This document shows, one piece after another, positions 44,465 through 55,932 of a stretch of DNA of 64,000 nucleotides. The notes under the pieces were generated by a model. It made no database searches and was not told the origin of the DNA. It saw only the letters and a list, made by a program, of their open reading frames with translations. The stretch covers positions 35,774,001 through 35,838,000 of the forward strand of contig CM060731.1 of assembly GCA_030704615.1 (NCBI GenBank). The letters are read 5' to 3'. This DNA comes from Takakia lepidozioides. Its lineage: Eukaryota > Streptophyta > Takakiopsida > Takakiales > Takakiaceae. The position numbers and the translations under genes are program-made. The stretch's first letter is position 1; the number at the start of each line of letters is the position of its first letter.

Positions 44465-47400
44465 CTAATCTTCATCATCCTCATCTATGTCTGGGTCACT
44501 ACATGTATCACTGTCTTCATCACAGACTTGATCTTGTCCAAGGGTTGGCTGAACATCATCACCACGTATACGGGGTGCTCGGAGGTACAAGGAGGCCACC
44601 TGCTCTGGAGTAACCGGTACCGCTCGGCTGCATGTTGGGCCATCAGTAACCAGAGTCTCCTCTAGTCTTTGTGGGGCTAACAATCCTTCCACTTCCGCCA
44701 CATCATCATTATCAATTGATATGTCGCAGACCACTCTACGTGCTCGGGGGCTCTTCTCCAGGACGACTTTCCACCCCGGCTCCTTCACACAATCAGAAAA
44801 AAACACTTGATCAACCTGGCCAGGAAACACAAAAGGTTGCTCAGAAGGTGGAAGCATACGGTTAAAATTGACAAGTGTGAAGCCAGCATCATCCTGCTTC
44901 ATTGACATAGGTTGACGACCCACGCGACTCGCCCGTACCCACGAACACAAAAACACTATAGGCTGTGTTTGGCCATAGTCAATTTGCAAAATCTCCCTTA
45001 TAAGACCCACATATCTTGTAGGTTCCTCCATGTCATTGCCTGAATTGTTGGTAATGGGCTGGTGCTGGAAAACAGATGAGACTCCACAATCAAAAGACAC
45101 CATACTTGTTGTGTTCATGCCGGGGGATGTAACCCTGTAATGGTTACCATACGCTGTCATACTCTTGAATGACAGGGCAGTAAATGATGGAGGCCTTGAA
45201 AGATCCAGTAATTCCTCACGTGTTGTAGGATCAAGCCCATCTGATTGAATTGAGAGATGATCCCGTACACCTTGAGGGAGCCAAACAGCAAATGGAGGAC
45301 AAGGATGCAAATCAGGAGGGTACTGAATTGCCGTGGGATTGCTCATGCCTTCCAGCCCTTGCTCCTCACGAAACAAGCGTCGTCTGGCTTCTATCCGTGT
45401 GGACTCTGCTTCATATATCCTGTCACAATCCGAGGGTCAGCCAGGAGATTGACAGAGGTGGCGTGGGAGATTTGAAAAGACGCCATATGCCAACTAATGA
45501 TAAATGACTAAAACTTGGAAATCTGAATGTCAATGAAGTAGATTTCTTACCCCAACATGACTGACAGACGAGGATGGTTCTGAATGATGTACTCATGTAC
45601 AATATCACACAGGTCATTCAATTTTCGGGCTTTAGAACTTCCTTCCACAACTTCACGTTCCACAGATTCTGCCTCATCTGCATCCCACACCCTTCGTACA
45701 CTTCCATCAAATCCTGCCATATACTCTGTGCAAAAACCCAATGCTTCTTCAAATTGGTATCCTTCTGCCATGCTCCCCTCGGGCCTTGCCATGTTTCTTA
45801 CGTAGCCCTTCATATCTTTCATTGCCCGCTCCATGGGGTACATCCAACGAGATGCTACGGGCCCGCATAAGTACAACTCATCCACTAGGTGAACAACCAG
45901 ATGTGTCATCACATCAAAAAATGATGGTGGGAACTCCTTCTCTATAAGACACAGAGTGAGAACTGCTTCAGTTCTCAATTCCTCATACTCTACAGGATTC
46001 ACCACTTTTGCACACAACTTCTTAAATACACGACATACTCGCAAAATGGCCCTTCGAGGACCACTTGCCATGAGCCCACGGATAGCAAGCGGTATAATTT
46101 GCTGCATGAGCACATGATAGTCATGTGATTTCATGCCAAACAACTTCTTTTCACCACATGCTTTTTGAAAGCTGATGCGTAGCCTGTTGGCACTTTCAAG
46201 TTCTGCACAATCTCCAGAAAGACTTGTAACTCAGCCTCAGTGAGGACATAAGGGGCAGGAGGCATAATTAACGTATCTGCTCTGTCAGGATCACGTTGTA
46301 GCCACAATTCCGGGCGCATCCCAAGTAGCTCCAAATCACGGCGAACTTTCAATGTGTCTTTCTCACCAAAGATAGTTTTAATAATATTTTCAGCCAAGTT
46401 CTTCTCGCAATGCATTGCGTCAAACGTGTGGCGGATGAGGAGACCCTACAAAATGAACACATAAGCAATTGAGCATTTACTCATCACAATTTAAACAGAA
46501 AACGCAAAAATGTACACAGCCAATTTAAAGGCCATGAAGGAATTACCTCCCAATAAGGTAAGACATATAAAATTGACAATCGCTTAACTCCATGAGTTTT
46601 TGCTGGGTCTGTCCTGCTATCTGGCGTCCCTCCGTTTTCCACCCATGCAGTGCGAGCTGTTGCAAGCTCCTTGATTTGTGTTCCAGTCTGCGTTTTTGGA
46701 GGAGTTCCATGCTCAGTAGCGCCATTGAACATTCTTGACCTTCTATATGGATGATTGCGGGCCAAAAATCTTCGGTGGCCTAGGAAAACAATTTTTCCAC
46801 ATGTGTGTAACTGCTGTGAAGTCACCCCGGGTCCACAAGCTGGACAACCAGCATAACCTTTCGTCACTTGACCTGAGAGCAAGCCATATGCAGGGTAGTC
46901 ATGGATTGACCACATCAACACTGCCCTCAGTGTGAATTCGCGTTGACCACGAGGACGGGAAACATCATGAGCTGCAATCCCTCTCCATAGTTCCAGTAGC
47001 TCTTCCACTAGGGGCATCAGGTAAACATCTACGTTGTCCGAGGTAACAGACTCCTTACCAGGAATCAGTAGCGCTAACATGACAAAGAACTTTTTGGTCA
47101 TTAACCACGGAGGCAGATTGTAATTGACCAAGAGAACGGGCCATGTGCTCCAACTTGTGGATTGAGCTCCGTAGGGATTTACACCGTCTAAGGCCAATCC
47201 AAATCGCAGAGATCGTGGCTCTGCAGCAAAATCCTCAAATGTGGTGTCAATGTGTCTCCATGCTTTGCTATCAGCTGGATGTCGAACCAACCCATCCTGG
47301 CTCTTATGTCTGTCGTGCCATGTCATGAGGTTAGCGATCGATTTACATCGGTACATACGTTTCAACCTTGGAATGACAGGGAAGTGTCGCAATACTTTCT

Positions 47401-48614
47401 TGGGCACACTTCCACGACCTGGAATGTAACGGGAACTGCGGCACACTGGGCAAATGTCTACATTCTCATACTCCCCACGGAAGAGTACACAACCACGCTC
47501 ACAGGCATGAATCATGGTGTACTGCAATCCCATCTTGGCAATCATGGTTTTTGCTTCATAGTGAGTTTTCGGCAATGAATTCTCTTTAGGCAAAAAACTC
47601 TTACGCAACAATCCAGAAGCTCATCCACAAATGCATTGGTGCACTTGTGGGTAGTGCATGCGTTCAGCAACGTCAAAGTTGCTTGCAGCCGGCTGATGGA
47701 GCACCCTTCAAAAAGTGGACATTGCGACTGTCGGAAGAGTTTATCATACTCGGGATCAACGTGCAGGTGAGCATTCTCATCAAATTCATTGTCTCCGGAA
47801 TCGTCGAGATCATCGTCATGATCGGCAAATGTGTGATCGGTTCCACCATGAATGGGGTCCTCTCTGTTTGCATCTGCAAAGAGAAACGCTTCCTGCAATG
47901 CACGCTGCATTTCTACCTCCAATCCACCACTCTCATCTGCGTTCTCTGTGACATTGGGCTCCCGCTGTGCCGCAGGGCCTTCGTCTTCATCATCTGAATA
48001 TTCACATCCCTGCATCCCAATAGTCATCTTGTGAGTGGACCAACAACGATGTGACACTTGTTCATATTATGACATAGGAGGCACGGTGACGTTGCAGTGA
48101 TGCAGTCATATTTACGTATGTATCTTATGAATATACACCCAATCAAAACACGACATTTGTAACCATTGAAGTCATAGTTGCAGTCACTTACTTAGTCATA
48201 TATGACTACATGACTACACATGACCAATGAAAACACGACATGTGCATTAATTAAAGTGATAACGGAAGTGGCGTAGTCATAGTCACGTCTGTATCTTATG
48301 ACTTCTTGACTACAATCACCCAACGAAATGTCGACATGTGGAGAAGAGGATCGTTGCATTCAAAATTCAAACTAAAGTGCTGAAGGGAAAGTGACGATCT
48401 TACCGGAAGAGAACAGCGTCGGAGAAGAGGATCCCTCCCGTGTATCATGTAATGATTCCTCACTGTTTCCAACAACAGTACTTTCCTCCATGACACTCAT
48501 CGCAGTTGCATAGCATTTTTTATGCCCATTCCTTGTGGCATAAGCTTCTTCCATTCGCCATAGACGGTCATCTATTCTACGCCTACGCATCCGGTCGCCA
48601 CCTGCACTGTACAT
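44465..48614 (-). pseudogene. CACTA transposase (TNP2 / Transposase_21 type), frameshifted
   Basis: Minus-strand pieces in order: 48614-48372 (leader exon); 48057-47600 (acidic, then CPLFEGCSISRLQATLTLLN); a frame change near 47600; 47611-46547 with RFGLALDGVNPYGAQSTSWS, WPVLLVNYNLPPWLMTKKFF and DYPAYGLLSGQVTKGYAGC, the core of the TNP2 transposase domain; an intron 46546-46446; then GLLIRHTFDAMHCEKNLAEN. A second frame change follows near 46145 in an A run, just before KKLFGMKSHDYHVLMQQ, which opens the DUF4218-type region. The last exon ends at 44465 and contains the DUF4216-type pattern IDYGQTQPIVFLCSWVRA with an acidic tail. Role by family: binds subterminal repeats and cuts the CACTA ends. 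Two frameshifts probably inactivate this copy. Confidence 0.85.
48060..48371. promoter_or_regulatory. Divergent promoter region of the CACTA element with subterminal-type motifs
   Basis: Lies between the main body of the minus-strand transposase and its leader exon, close to the start of the plus-strand gene at 48740. It carries at least eight TAGTCAT / TGACTAC(A)TGACTAC motifs identical in type to those at the element ends, suggesting a self-binding regulatory site. Confidence 0.4.
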
Positions 48615-48739
48615 GCTTTGAACGTCACCCCTTCCCTCTTTGCATGCTACGCACAGTGCATTGTCTCTAGTTTTGCACCAGCTGCCAATGTGCTATTTCT
48701 ATATCTATAGTATACTATAAGTATCGTTTCTGAGTGTCC

Positions 48740-51700
48740 ATGGTGAAGCGGAAGGTCTTCGAAGTGACAGTCCCTCTCACTGAGTACGAGAAGTTCCGAG
48801 AGCGCCGGATTGCTGCCATAAAGGAGGTGGAAGCAACGTTCAAGCAGTCGATAGATGGGTGAGTTTAGTTCCTGACTTTGGATACCCACCCACTAAACTT
48901 GCGATTCGCCTTATCCTCTAACCTTCCTACAACGATCATAAGCTTCATAGCACAAATGGGGGCGAGTAGCTGCGACTTGTACAAACAGAGAGGCAAACAA
49001 CATGCAGTGAGTGACGATTAGGTTTGAGGAGGGTGTGTCATTAGGCGGGAGATGTCCGCCGTCATTCGTGGGCAGCCATTACGTCCTGGTAGGGTGCGGC
49101 TGTGGTTCAGCGTAGGCTTAAGAGTATTAGGGTATGTATGCTTGCATTTGTTTGTGATTGTTTGAGAGGGAGGTCATGGAGGTGTTTGTGCAGGCTTGCG
49201 GGAGCGAATCGCCCTCGCAAGCCACGCGCTCCGAAGGAAAAAGCTAGGGATCAAGGTCCTGCAAGGCAAAGTGCCAGACTGAAGACGATGAAGACTACGA
49301 TTCTGCATGAGGGCTCTTCTGAGGACGATGAGGACGATCCACTCCTCCCACGCCAGTGCGAGGCGAGTGCGTCGTCGGCGGATGCCACGGCAAGCCGAGG
49401 AGAACATGCCCATGCTCATGTCGCAGGACAAAAACGCCCATCATCTACACTACGAACACCTTCTCCGTCTGTGAGTTATAGTTCTTCACAATGACCATGA
49501 TTCAAATTATGTATGTTTTTGGTAAAATCACGAAGAGATAGGGTATGGTAAGATCATGAAGAGATAGGGTATGTCTGTCAAGACAAGGAAGTTGGACAAT
49601 GCAGGGGTCAGCCAAGGCACAATCACAAATGATTTCCACTAGACAAGTTGAAGTGCCAAAGGCATGATGTCAGGCCAATGTAGACTTCAGGTGTGTTCAA
49701 ATTCTTTGCCCCATGAAACCAACGTCCTGGTACTAAGCTACAATGGCTACTTATAGAGATACTTGGGTTACTTATGCACCCAGAATATCAGTAAAACTTG
49801 GAGGGATACTTCTCATGGACCCATCAGGTTTGTCCATTTGAATTCTTGCTATGGATTTCAGGAACACCCCATACCTAAGAGGGTTCAAAAATGTACTGGG
49901 AGGACATCATTGGGGCCAATCAAATTTGGGAGATTTACTGCCCAAGATCATACTGAGTTTTGGGTAATCTTGTCTTTACAAATGATATGTGCTTCCAGTT
50001 TGTTATATTGAATTCAAGGATTTGCTGCTTGCTGCCTATATGTATGTGTAATCACCCACATTGTACTGGGGGAATTTCTTTTCAGGGCAAGCACAAGCGC
50101 ACTGGATCCACGATCCCTGCTGCTAGCAATGGAGATGGCGCCCACAAGAACGCAGGAGGTGGCCCTAACTCTCCCATCGTTGTGGGTTCTGTGCCACCAG
50201 TACCCCCACCTTATTATGGTATGCCTCAGTACCCACAGTCTGGCACTCAGTATGGTCAGGGTCAATATGGTGCTCCTCCATATGGGCAGTATGGCCAGTA
50301 TCCTCCTCCACCATATTTGCCACCCCTAATAGCTATGGGGGTGGCAGGCCACCGGAATATCCTCCTGCTTATGGACAGTATGGCCAGTATGGTCCTCGGC
50401 CTTCTGGCCAACAGCCATGGCCACCAGTCCCTACTTGGCAGGATCCTGCTTTGAATTCTCCTGAGCGCACGGAGGTCTCTGAAGGAGGGGAGGGTGCCGT
50501 TTCAAAGAATGATAGAACCAATGCTTTAAGGAGGGCTAATAGCTCAGCCAAAATTGAAGCTGCCAAGGTGAAGGAAGAGAGAATAGCTGCAGGTCTTCCT
50601 CCCACGGTGATTTTGACGAACCTCAAAGGAGCCCCGTATGGTCAGACCCGGAATGTATGGCACGCTGCCCTTAAAGGACAGGCTTATCGCAAGCTAGATT
50701 GTTCCTTGCCATCAACAACCAACCTGATGAAGTTGTATACGAAATCAGAGATCACCTGGCTAAGCTATTTTCATATACGCCACACAAGTTAAAAGACTTC
50801 CACCTAAAACAAACAATTGGCAGAATAATGAAGAGCCAGCGTTATGAAGCACACACTGCGTGGTTGGGTGGTAAGGGGAAACCCATTACTGTATCTGACG
50901 AGGTATGGAACAAGCTTGTAAGTTACTGGCAGACAGAGGTGTTCCACAAAGTGTCGGGCAACATGAAGAAGGCAAATGGTGCAATTCAGAATCCTACCAA
51001 GACTGGCCGTGGTGGGAAGGCAATGGTGGAAGCACGCTTGGTAAGTGGCATCATCACGACTCTGTATTTTGTTCCTCATTGAATTGCTATGTGTATATAG
51101 TCAGCCCTCACATTGCTTACTGACTTGTGGCATGGGTTTGTTTGTGGCATGGATTAATTTGTAGGAAACACTATCAGGGTGCCCTCCTACATTATATGAA
51201 ATTCAAGAGGGTTCAGTGTCACGGTTGTCAGCTGGGAGTGACAGGCGGGTAAGTGTGTTTTCCACGTTTGCTAGAGTGGTTGCTGCATCATAGGTTGCTA
51301 GGGTTTTTTTCAAGGCTTTTGGCCTGGGTTTTCTTTCCAATGGTTGTTCATGCTAGGTTTTTTTTGTTTGATTCATACTTGGGCAAGTTTTCATGGATTG
51401 GCAGGAGGGAAGTCTCGCATATTCTACAGTAGTTGGCAGGATGGATGGCTTGGACAAACTGGTGGAATCACAAGGACGTGACATGGCAGAATTAAAATTA
51501 CAGATGCAGAGTATGATTGAGTACCAGAAAGCCATTGTGACCAGATTGGGGATTAATCTACCAGGCGCAGGACCAGTGACATCTACGATGGATGCGTCTG
51601 CTGTGACAGTATCAAAATGTTTGGAATCCCAATTTCAGACGGTAACTGGTGCTCACTCTAAGCCCTTATGTCTTCCTGTCACTGATGATCTTTTGAATTT

Positions 51701-53317
51701 GACCGAGCAGCAGCAGGATACAGGGAAGGCCAGCTGTGAGGTACACGTGGAAATTCAGCCCTTGCCACGTACAAAGGCAGTAGCAGTCCAGGGGGCAATG
51801 GTGACAGAGCCGCCGGGCACACCGGATTCTGGTATGCAGGTATGTGGGAGTTTAAATGGGGAGGAAGATGCAGACGGGGACAAAACAAACAAGCAGGTTG
51901 CTTTAATTTCTCCTGCTCACATGTTGAAGCCAAATGTCAGTTTACTTCCTGGACCAACGAGGAAGCATTTACTAATTCTGGACTTAAATGGTCTGTTATG
52001 TGAATCTTTTCATTCTGCTAATGGGCCTGCATCCCTTCCCAAAGGTTTTGTGGGGAAGATGTGTGGCAAGAAGATGGTAGTTTTGAGACCACGCTGTTAT
52101 GACTTTTTGCAAAAGTGTTTTGAACACTTTGAGGTGGCGGTGTGGTCTTGTTGCCAAGCTCGCAACTTCTTCCCAATGGTGGACTATATTTTTGCAGCCC
52201 ACACTAAGCTGGTTTTCCAGTGGGATGCCCTTCACCTCCCATGCCGTAAGGGGTCTGATTCAAAGCCATTATATTTCAAGAACTTGTCTAGAGTGTGGGC
52301 AGACTGGCCAGAATGGACTTATGAGGACACTGTTCTTGTTGACGACACACCAAGAAAGGCGGCAAACAATCCTCCCTTCAGTGGGATTTTTCCAGAGCCA
52401 TGGAAAGTGCAACCAGATTCACCAACTGATGAGTATCTAACAGAGGTGTTGTGGCCTTTCTTGTGGAAGGCATCGAAAGCTGCCAGTATTCCCAAGTTTT
52501 TGGAGTCTCAGCCTGTTTTCGGACAACAACCATACAACACTGCTACTGTGAAGGTACAAACATTCTGACAGTGCTCCAGAGGCTACAATTTTGTGGGTTC
52601 ATTCATTGCATTGCTTTCCTGGATGCTTCTCCTCGGTTGCTTGATTAATGCTAGGTTTTCTTTGCAGGTTTTCATGTTGGCTTTTTTTGTTTGATTCATA
52701 CTTGGATTTTGTTTCTATTCACTATTCCTGTTTGCTCATTGCTTTCCTGGTTGTTCTCTGGTCTGTGACACAGGAACTTGTGACAAACAAAGGTGATATT
52801 GTCGACAAGCCGGTACAGACCAGGGGCAAGAGTGTCGACCCGGCGAGTAGCCCCCCAAAAGAGGTCTCACAACCACTGGAGACTGCAAATGGAGTAAGTC
52901 CAGGCCCTTGTCTTGTTTGTTTTATTTTTTCCAACCTTGGGGCTCTCTTTAATTCGCAAATGTTGAGTGTCCTAGTCGTGTGTATGTCATGGGTTTTCAC
53001 ATCGTGTTCTTTTTTGTGTGGAGTTGGGATCACAGTTCAGGGTGGGTGACGAGGTTCGGCTGTTGGATGTGAACTCCAAACGCAAGAAATGTGGAGTAGG
53101 GCTGATTGTTGCTCTTCAAGGTGCTGTGGTGGGTTACGGGTACCCTGCTGTGCCCCTTGATTATGCCTGTGTGTACATCAAAGAGGCATGTGTCAGTAAC
53201 ACCCCTCTACCATATGTGAATGGTGTTAGGAAACAGACCGAGTTGGGGCAGGTGGTTGGCCAGACAACACTTTGGAGTCTAAAGTTACTGAAACTTATGG
53301 AGCTGCGGAAGGGATAG
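48740..53317 (+). pseudogene. CACTA second gene with in-frame HAD/FCP1-type phosphatase domain
   Basis: Exon 1 48740-48858 (MVKRKVFEVTVPLTEYEKF and on), exon 2 49194-49470 (basic, then acidic), exon 3 from 50086 (Gly/Tyr/Pro/Gln-rich, repeats of QYGQYG). Frames shift near 50318 and near 50693. Next is a helical region with VYEIRDHLAKLFSY, TIGRIMKSQRYEAHTAWLGG and VSDEVWNKLVSYWQ, resembling plant En/Spm-type accessory transposase proteins. The exon at about 51400-52553 is uninterrupted: a coiled coil (residues 17-50), then RKHLLILDLNGLLCESFHSA (DLNG at 51981), VAVWSCCQARNFFPMVDYIF and EDTVLVDDTPRKAANNPP, the plant form of the FCP1/NIF HAD fold. Exons 52773-52892 and 53035-53317 follow in frame. 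The last carries a Tnp1/En-Spm-like C-terminal domain (GVGLIVALQGAVVGYGYPAV). The HAD part looks captured from a host phosphatase gene. Confidence 0.75.
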
Positions 53318-53639
53318 TCAGTATTGCACTGTTTAACAGAGTTCTTGATTCTAATAGCACTAGAACATACTAGCTACAACAATTCAGCCCATGTGTGGGC
53401 TTGCTTGTTTTTTGCTGGGCCTTTTGAGGCATGGATTTTTTGACCTTGTGGCTTTTGAGGTGTCCATTGGGACATTGGTCTCATTTGGATTTTTGTAATG
53501 TGATTTATAGGGCTTGTATTGCCCTGTAGTTGACTATTTTCATTCTCCTTGTGGTTGATAGTATGCAGGAGGGATCCATTCTGTTTTCATGTTGGAATTT
53601 CACCATGTAATGAAGATTTTAAATCATTTAATTCACTTT

Positions 53640-54472
53640 CATTTTAAATAATAATATTAAAAATAATACCATTTAAAAAAAAATTCCAAGGCTGCAATCT
53701 CCCTGTTCTTTTAAATATTAAATGAAAACTAAAAAATAAAATATAAACATTAAAAATATAAACTATTTCAGAAAACAATCTTGATGACACGTGGCATCAC
53801 TCTTGCTCTAACCAGAACACGTGGCAGTATATGACACGACATTTTTTATCCATATTTTCACCACGTGTAAAGATCCGTAGTCATATATGCTAGTCATATA
53901 TTTTGTCTGTGTGCCACATGTCACATCTCAAGTGCAACAGGTGTCCCGCTAACAACTCTCTATGTAGACATCCCTGTAGTCATATGAGCGAGTCATGTAG
54001 TCACCACGTGTGAAATCTGTCATAGCACACGTGTCCCGCTAGCGCCTCTCCATGTAGGCATCACTGTGCAGACATGTAGTCATACGATCATGGCAAGAAG
54101 TCGTGACATGTCAAATTCGCAGTGGCGCACGTGTCCATCCGTCGCCTCTCCATGTAGGCATCACTTTGCAGACATATAGTCATATGATCCCCTGACGAAT
54201 GCATGACGTGTCGCTTGCGCAGTGGCGAACGTGTCCCGCTGAAGCCTCTCCATGTAGGCAGCGCTCAACAGACAATGTAGTCATATATTAGTCATATAGT
54301 TGTGACTGCAACCCTCTCTGCAGCAGGACTCCAGGTGCCACACAAGCAGTCATGGATATGACTTGCAAAACGCAGTCCTAAAGACTAATCACTATGACAG
54401 GTCTTTTTTCACTACAGAGTGATGTAGTCATGAACGCATATAAGACTGAAAAAATAGTCATATGTGAAGTCA
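53640..54472. repeat. Right subterminal repeat region of the CACTA element
   Basis: Contains three or four units of about 80-120 bp with CTCTCCATGTAGGCATCACT, CACGTGTCCCGCT and GTAGTCATATGA, in tandem from about 53950 to 54300. Such subterminal arrays are transposase-binding regions in CACTA elements. Confidence 0.7.
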
Positions 54473-54496
54473 TAAAAACGCTTATCTGTTGTAGTG
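54473..54496 (-). repeat. Right terminal inverted repeat of the CACTA element
   Basis: Reverse complement of the left end with two mismatches; ends in CTTATCTGTTGTAGTG. Confidence 0.9.
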
Positions 54497-54904
54497 ACAT
54501 TACTATACATGGATGTAATTCTGGATTTTCTAAGCTTGATGTTTGATGGATAATGCCATTGTTAAGTGACTGATATGTCTGCTTATTATTCATGACAACG
54601 ACCCTAGAGGTCCTGTCTTTGTCTTGACATGACAAAAAGTATCTTCCCTTTCTTTTGTGCTGCTCACAAAAAAAAAAAAAACCACAGAGGGAAAGAGGGG
54701 GTAGAAAAAGTTAAAAAAAAAGAGGGAGAGAGTGTGAAGATATTCATGTCATGTCAAGACATGGACAAGACCCACTAGGGTCATTGTCAATTAAAGACAT
54801 AAATAGCCCATGACAGGGTACCATCTAACACTTCCAGTCTTGTCATAGCTACCAAATGACAACACCCATTCAGTCATGATAAAACACGGTGGGATGGCGG
54901 GGTT

Positions 54905-55680
54905 TATTCATGTTCAGATTCCTGACATGTACCCAAGTGACCCTATTGCACAATACAAGTTACATTGCAGCCTCAGATTATATCATCCATAATCATCCAC
55001 AAGATATGCATCACGCAAGATATCATAGGCATATAAGAACAACTTGCCACATTACAGATCCAAGATATGTATACACAAACATCTTGATGGACCAGCCTGC
55101 AATAAATCAGATTTCAAGCATGCAACCAAGTAAACTTCTTGGGCATGACAAAACATATTGCAGCTTCACTCTTTGCCATTTGTAAGTACCCCAAGACATG
55201 CATCATGCAAGGCCCATTGGGTAGGTAAGAACAACCTGCCATACTACAGATTCAGGATATGTTCATACAAGTATCTTGAAGGACCAGCCTGCAATTAATC
55301 AGATTTCAAGCATGCAACCAAGTAAGCTTCTTGGGCATGACAAAACATATTGCAGCTTCACTCTTTGCCATTTGTAAGTACCCCAAGACATGCATCATGC
55401 AAGGCCCATTGGGTAGGTAAGAACAGCCTGCCATACGACAGATTCAAGACATGTATACACAAACATCTTGATGGACCAGCCTGCAGTTTATTAGATTCCA
55501 AACATGCAACCAAGTGACCCTATTGGGCATGACAAGACAGACTGCAACTTCATTCTACATCATGTATAATTGCCCCAAGACATACATCATGTAAGACATT
55601 TTGGCATAGAAGAAAGGTCTGCCATATTACAGATTCAAAATATGGACATACAAAAACTTTGAGTGCCCGAGACCAAGCCC
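54905..55680. repeat. 192-bp tandem array, four units
   Basis: Anchor phrase CATGCAACCAAGT occurs at intervals of 192 bp (starts near 54922 as a variant, then 55115, 55307 and 55499). Units two and three are nearly identical (for instance GGGCATGACAAAACATATTG in both), while one and four are diverged. No coding potential. Confidence 0.85.
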
Positions 55681-55932
55681 ACTTGGTCAAAAAAATAAAT
55701 CATACATTGCAGGTGCCTGGTCTGATGGCAAAATCAGGCAAATAATCTCTGGCAGAGGTCCAGTAGAGCTTACCAACACGGTTTCCAGGAGGTTTATGCC
55801 AAGTTTTGCAAATAAACCTCACTATGCTCCATTCCACATCAAATCCAGGCCTGAAAGAGGCCTGTCATTGCCTTATCAGGTTGTCATCTTTAAAGACATG
55901 GCCTCCTTTTCCTTAGAACCTAACAGCCATTG

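Larger units (their letters stand above)
41827..54496. mobile_element. 12.7-kb CACTA (En/Spm) transposon
   Basis: The left end starts CACTACAAGAGATGAGCGTT and the right end is the reverse complement of CACTACAACAGATAAGCGTT. 22 of the first 24 bases match. The flanking three bases are CCA on the left and ACA on the right, compatible with a 3-bp target duplication carrying one mutation. Inside are a minus-strand TNP2-type transposase gene and a plus-strand second gene in divergent arrangement. Many TAGTCATA / TGACTAC motifs lie near both ends and in the central 48.1-48.35 kb divergent promoter region, the usual binding-site style of CACTA elements. Both genes have frameshifts, so this copy is probably non-autonomous unless the breaks are assembly errors. 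Confidence 0.9.
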
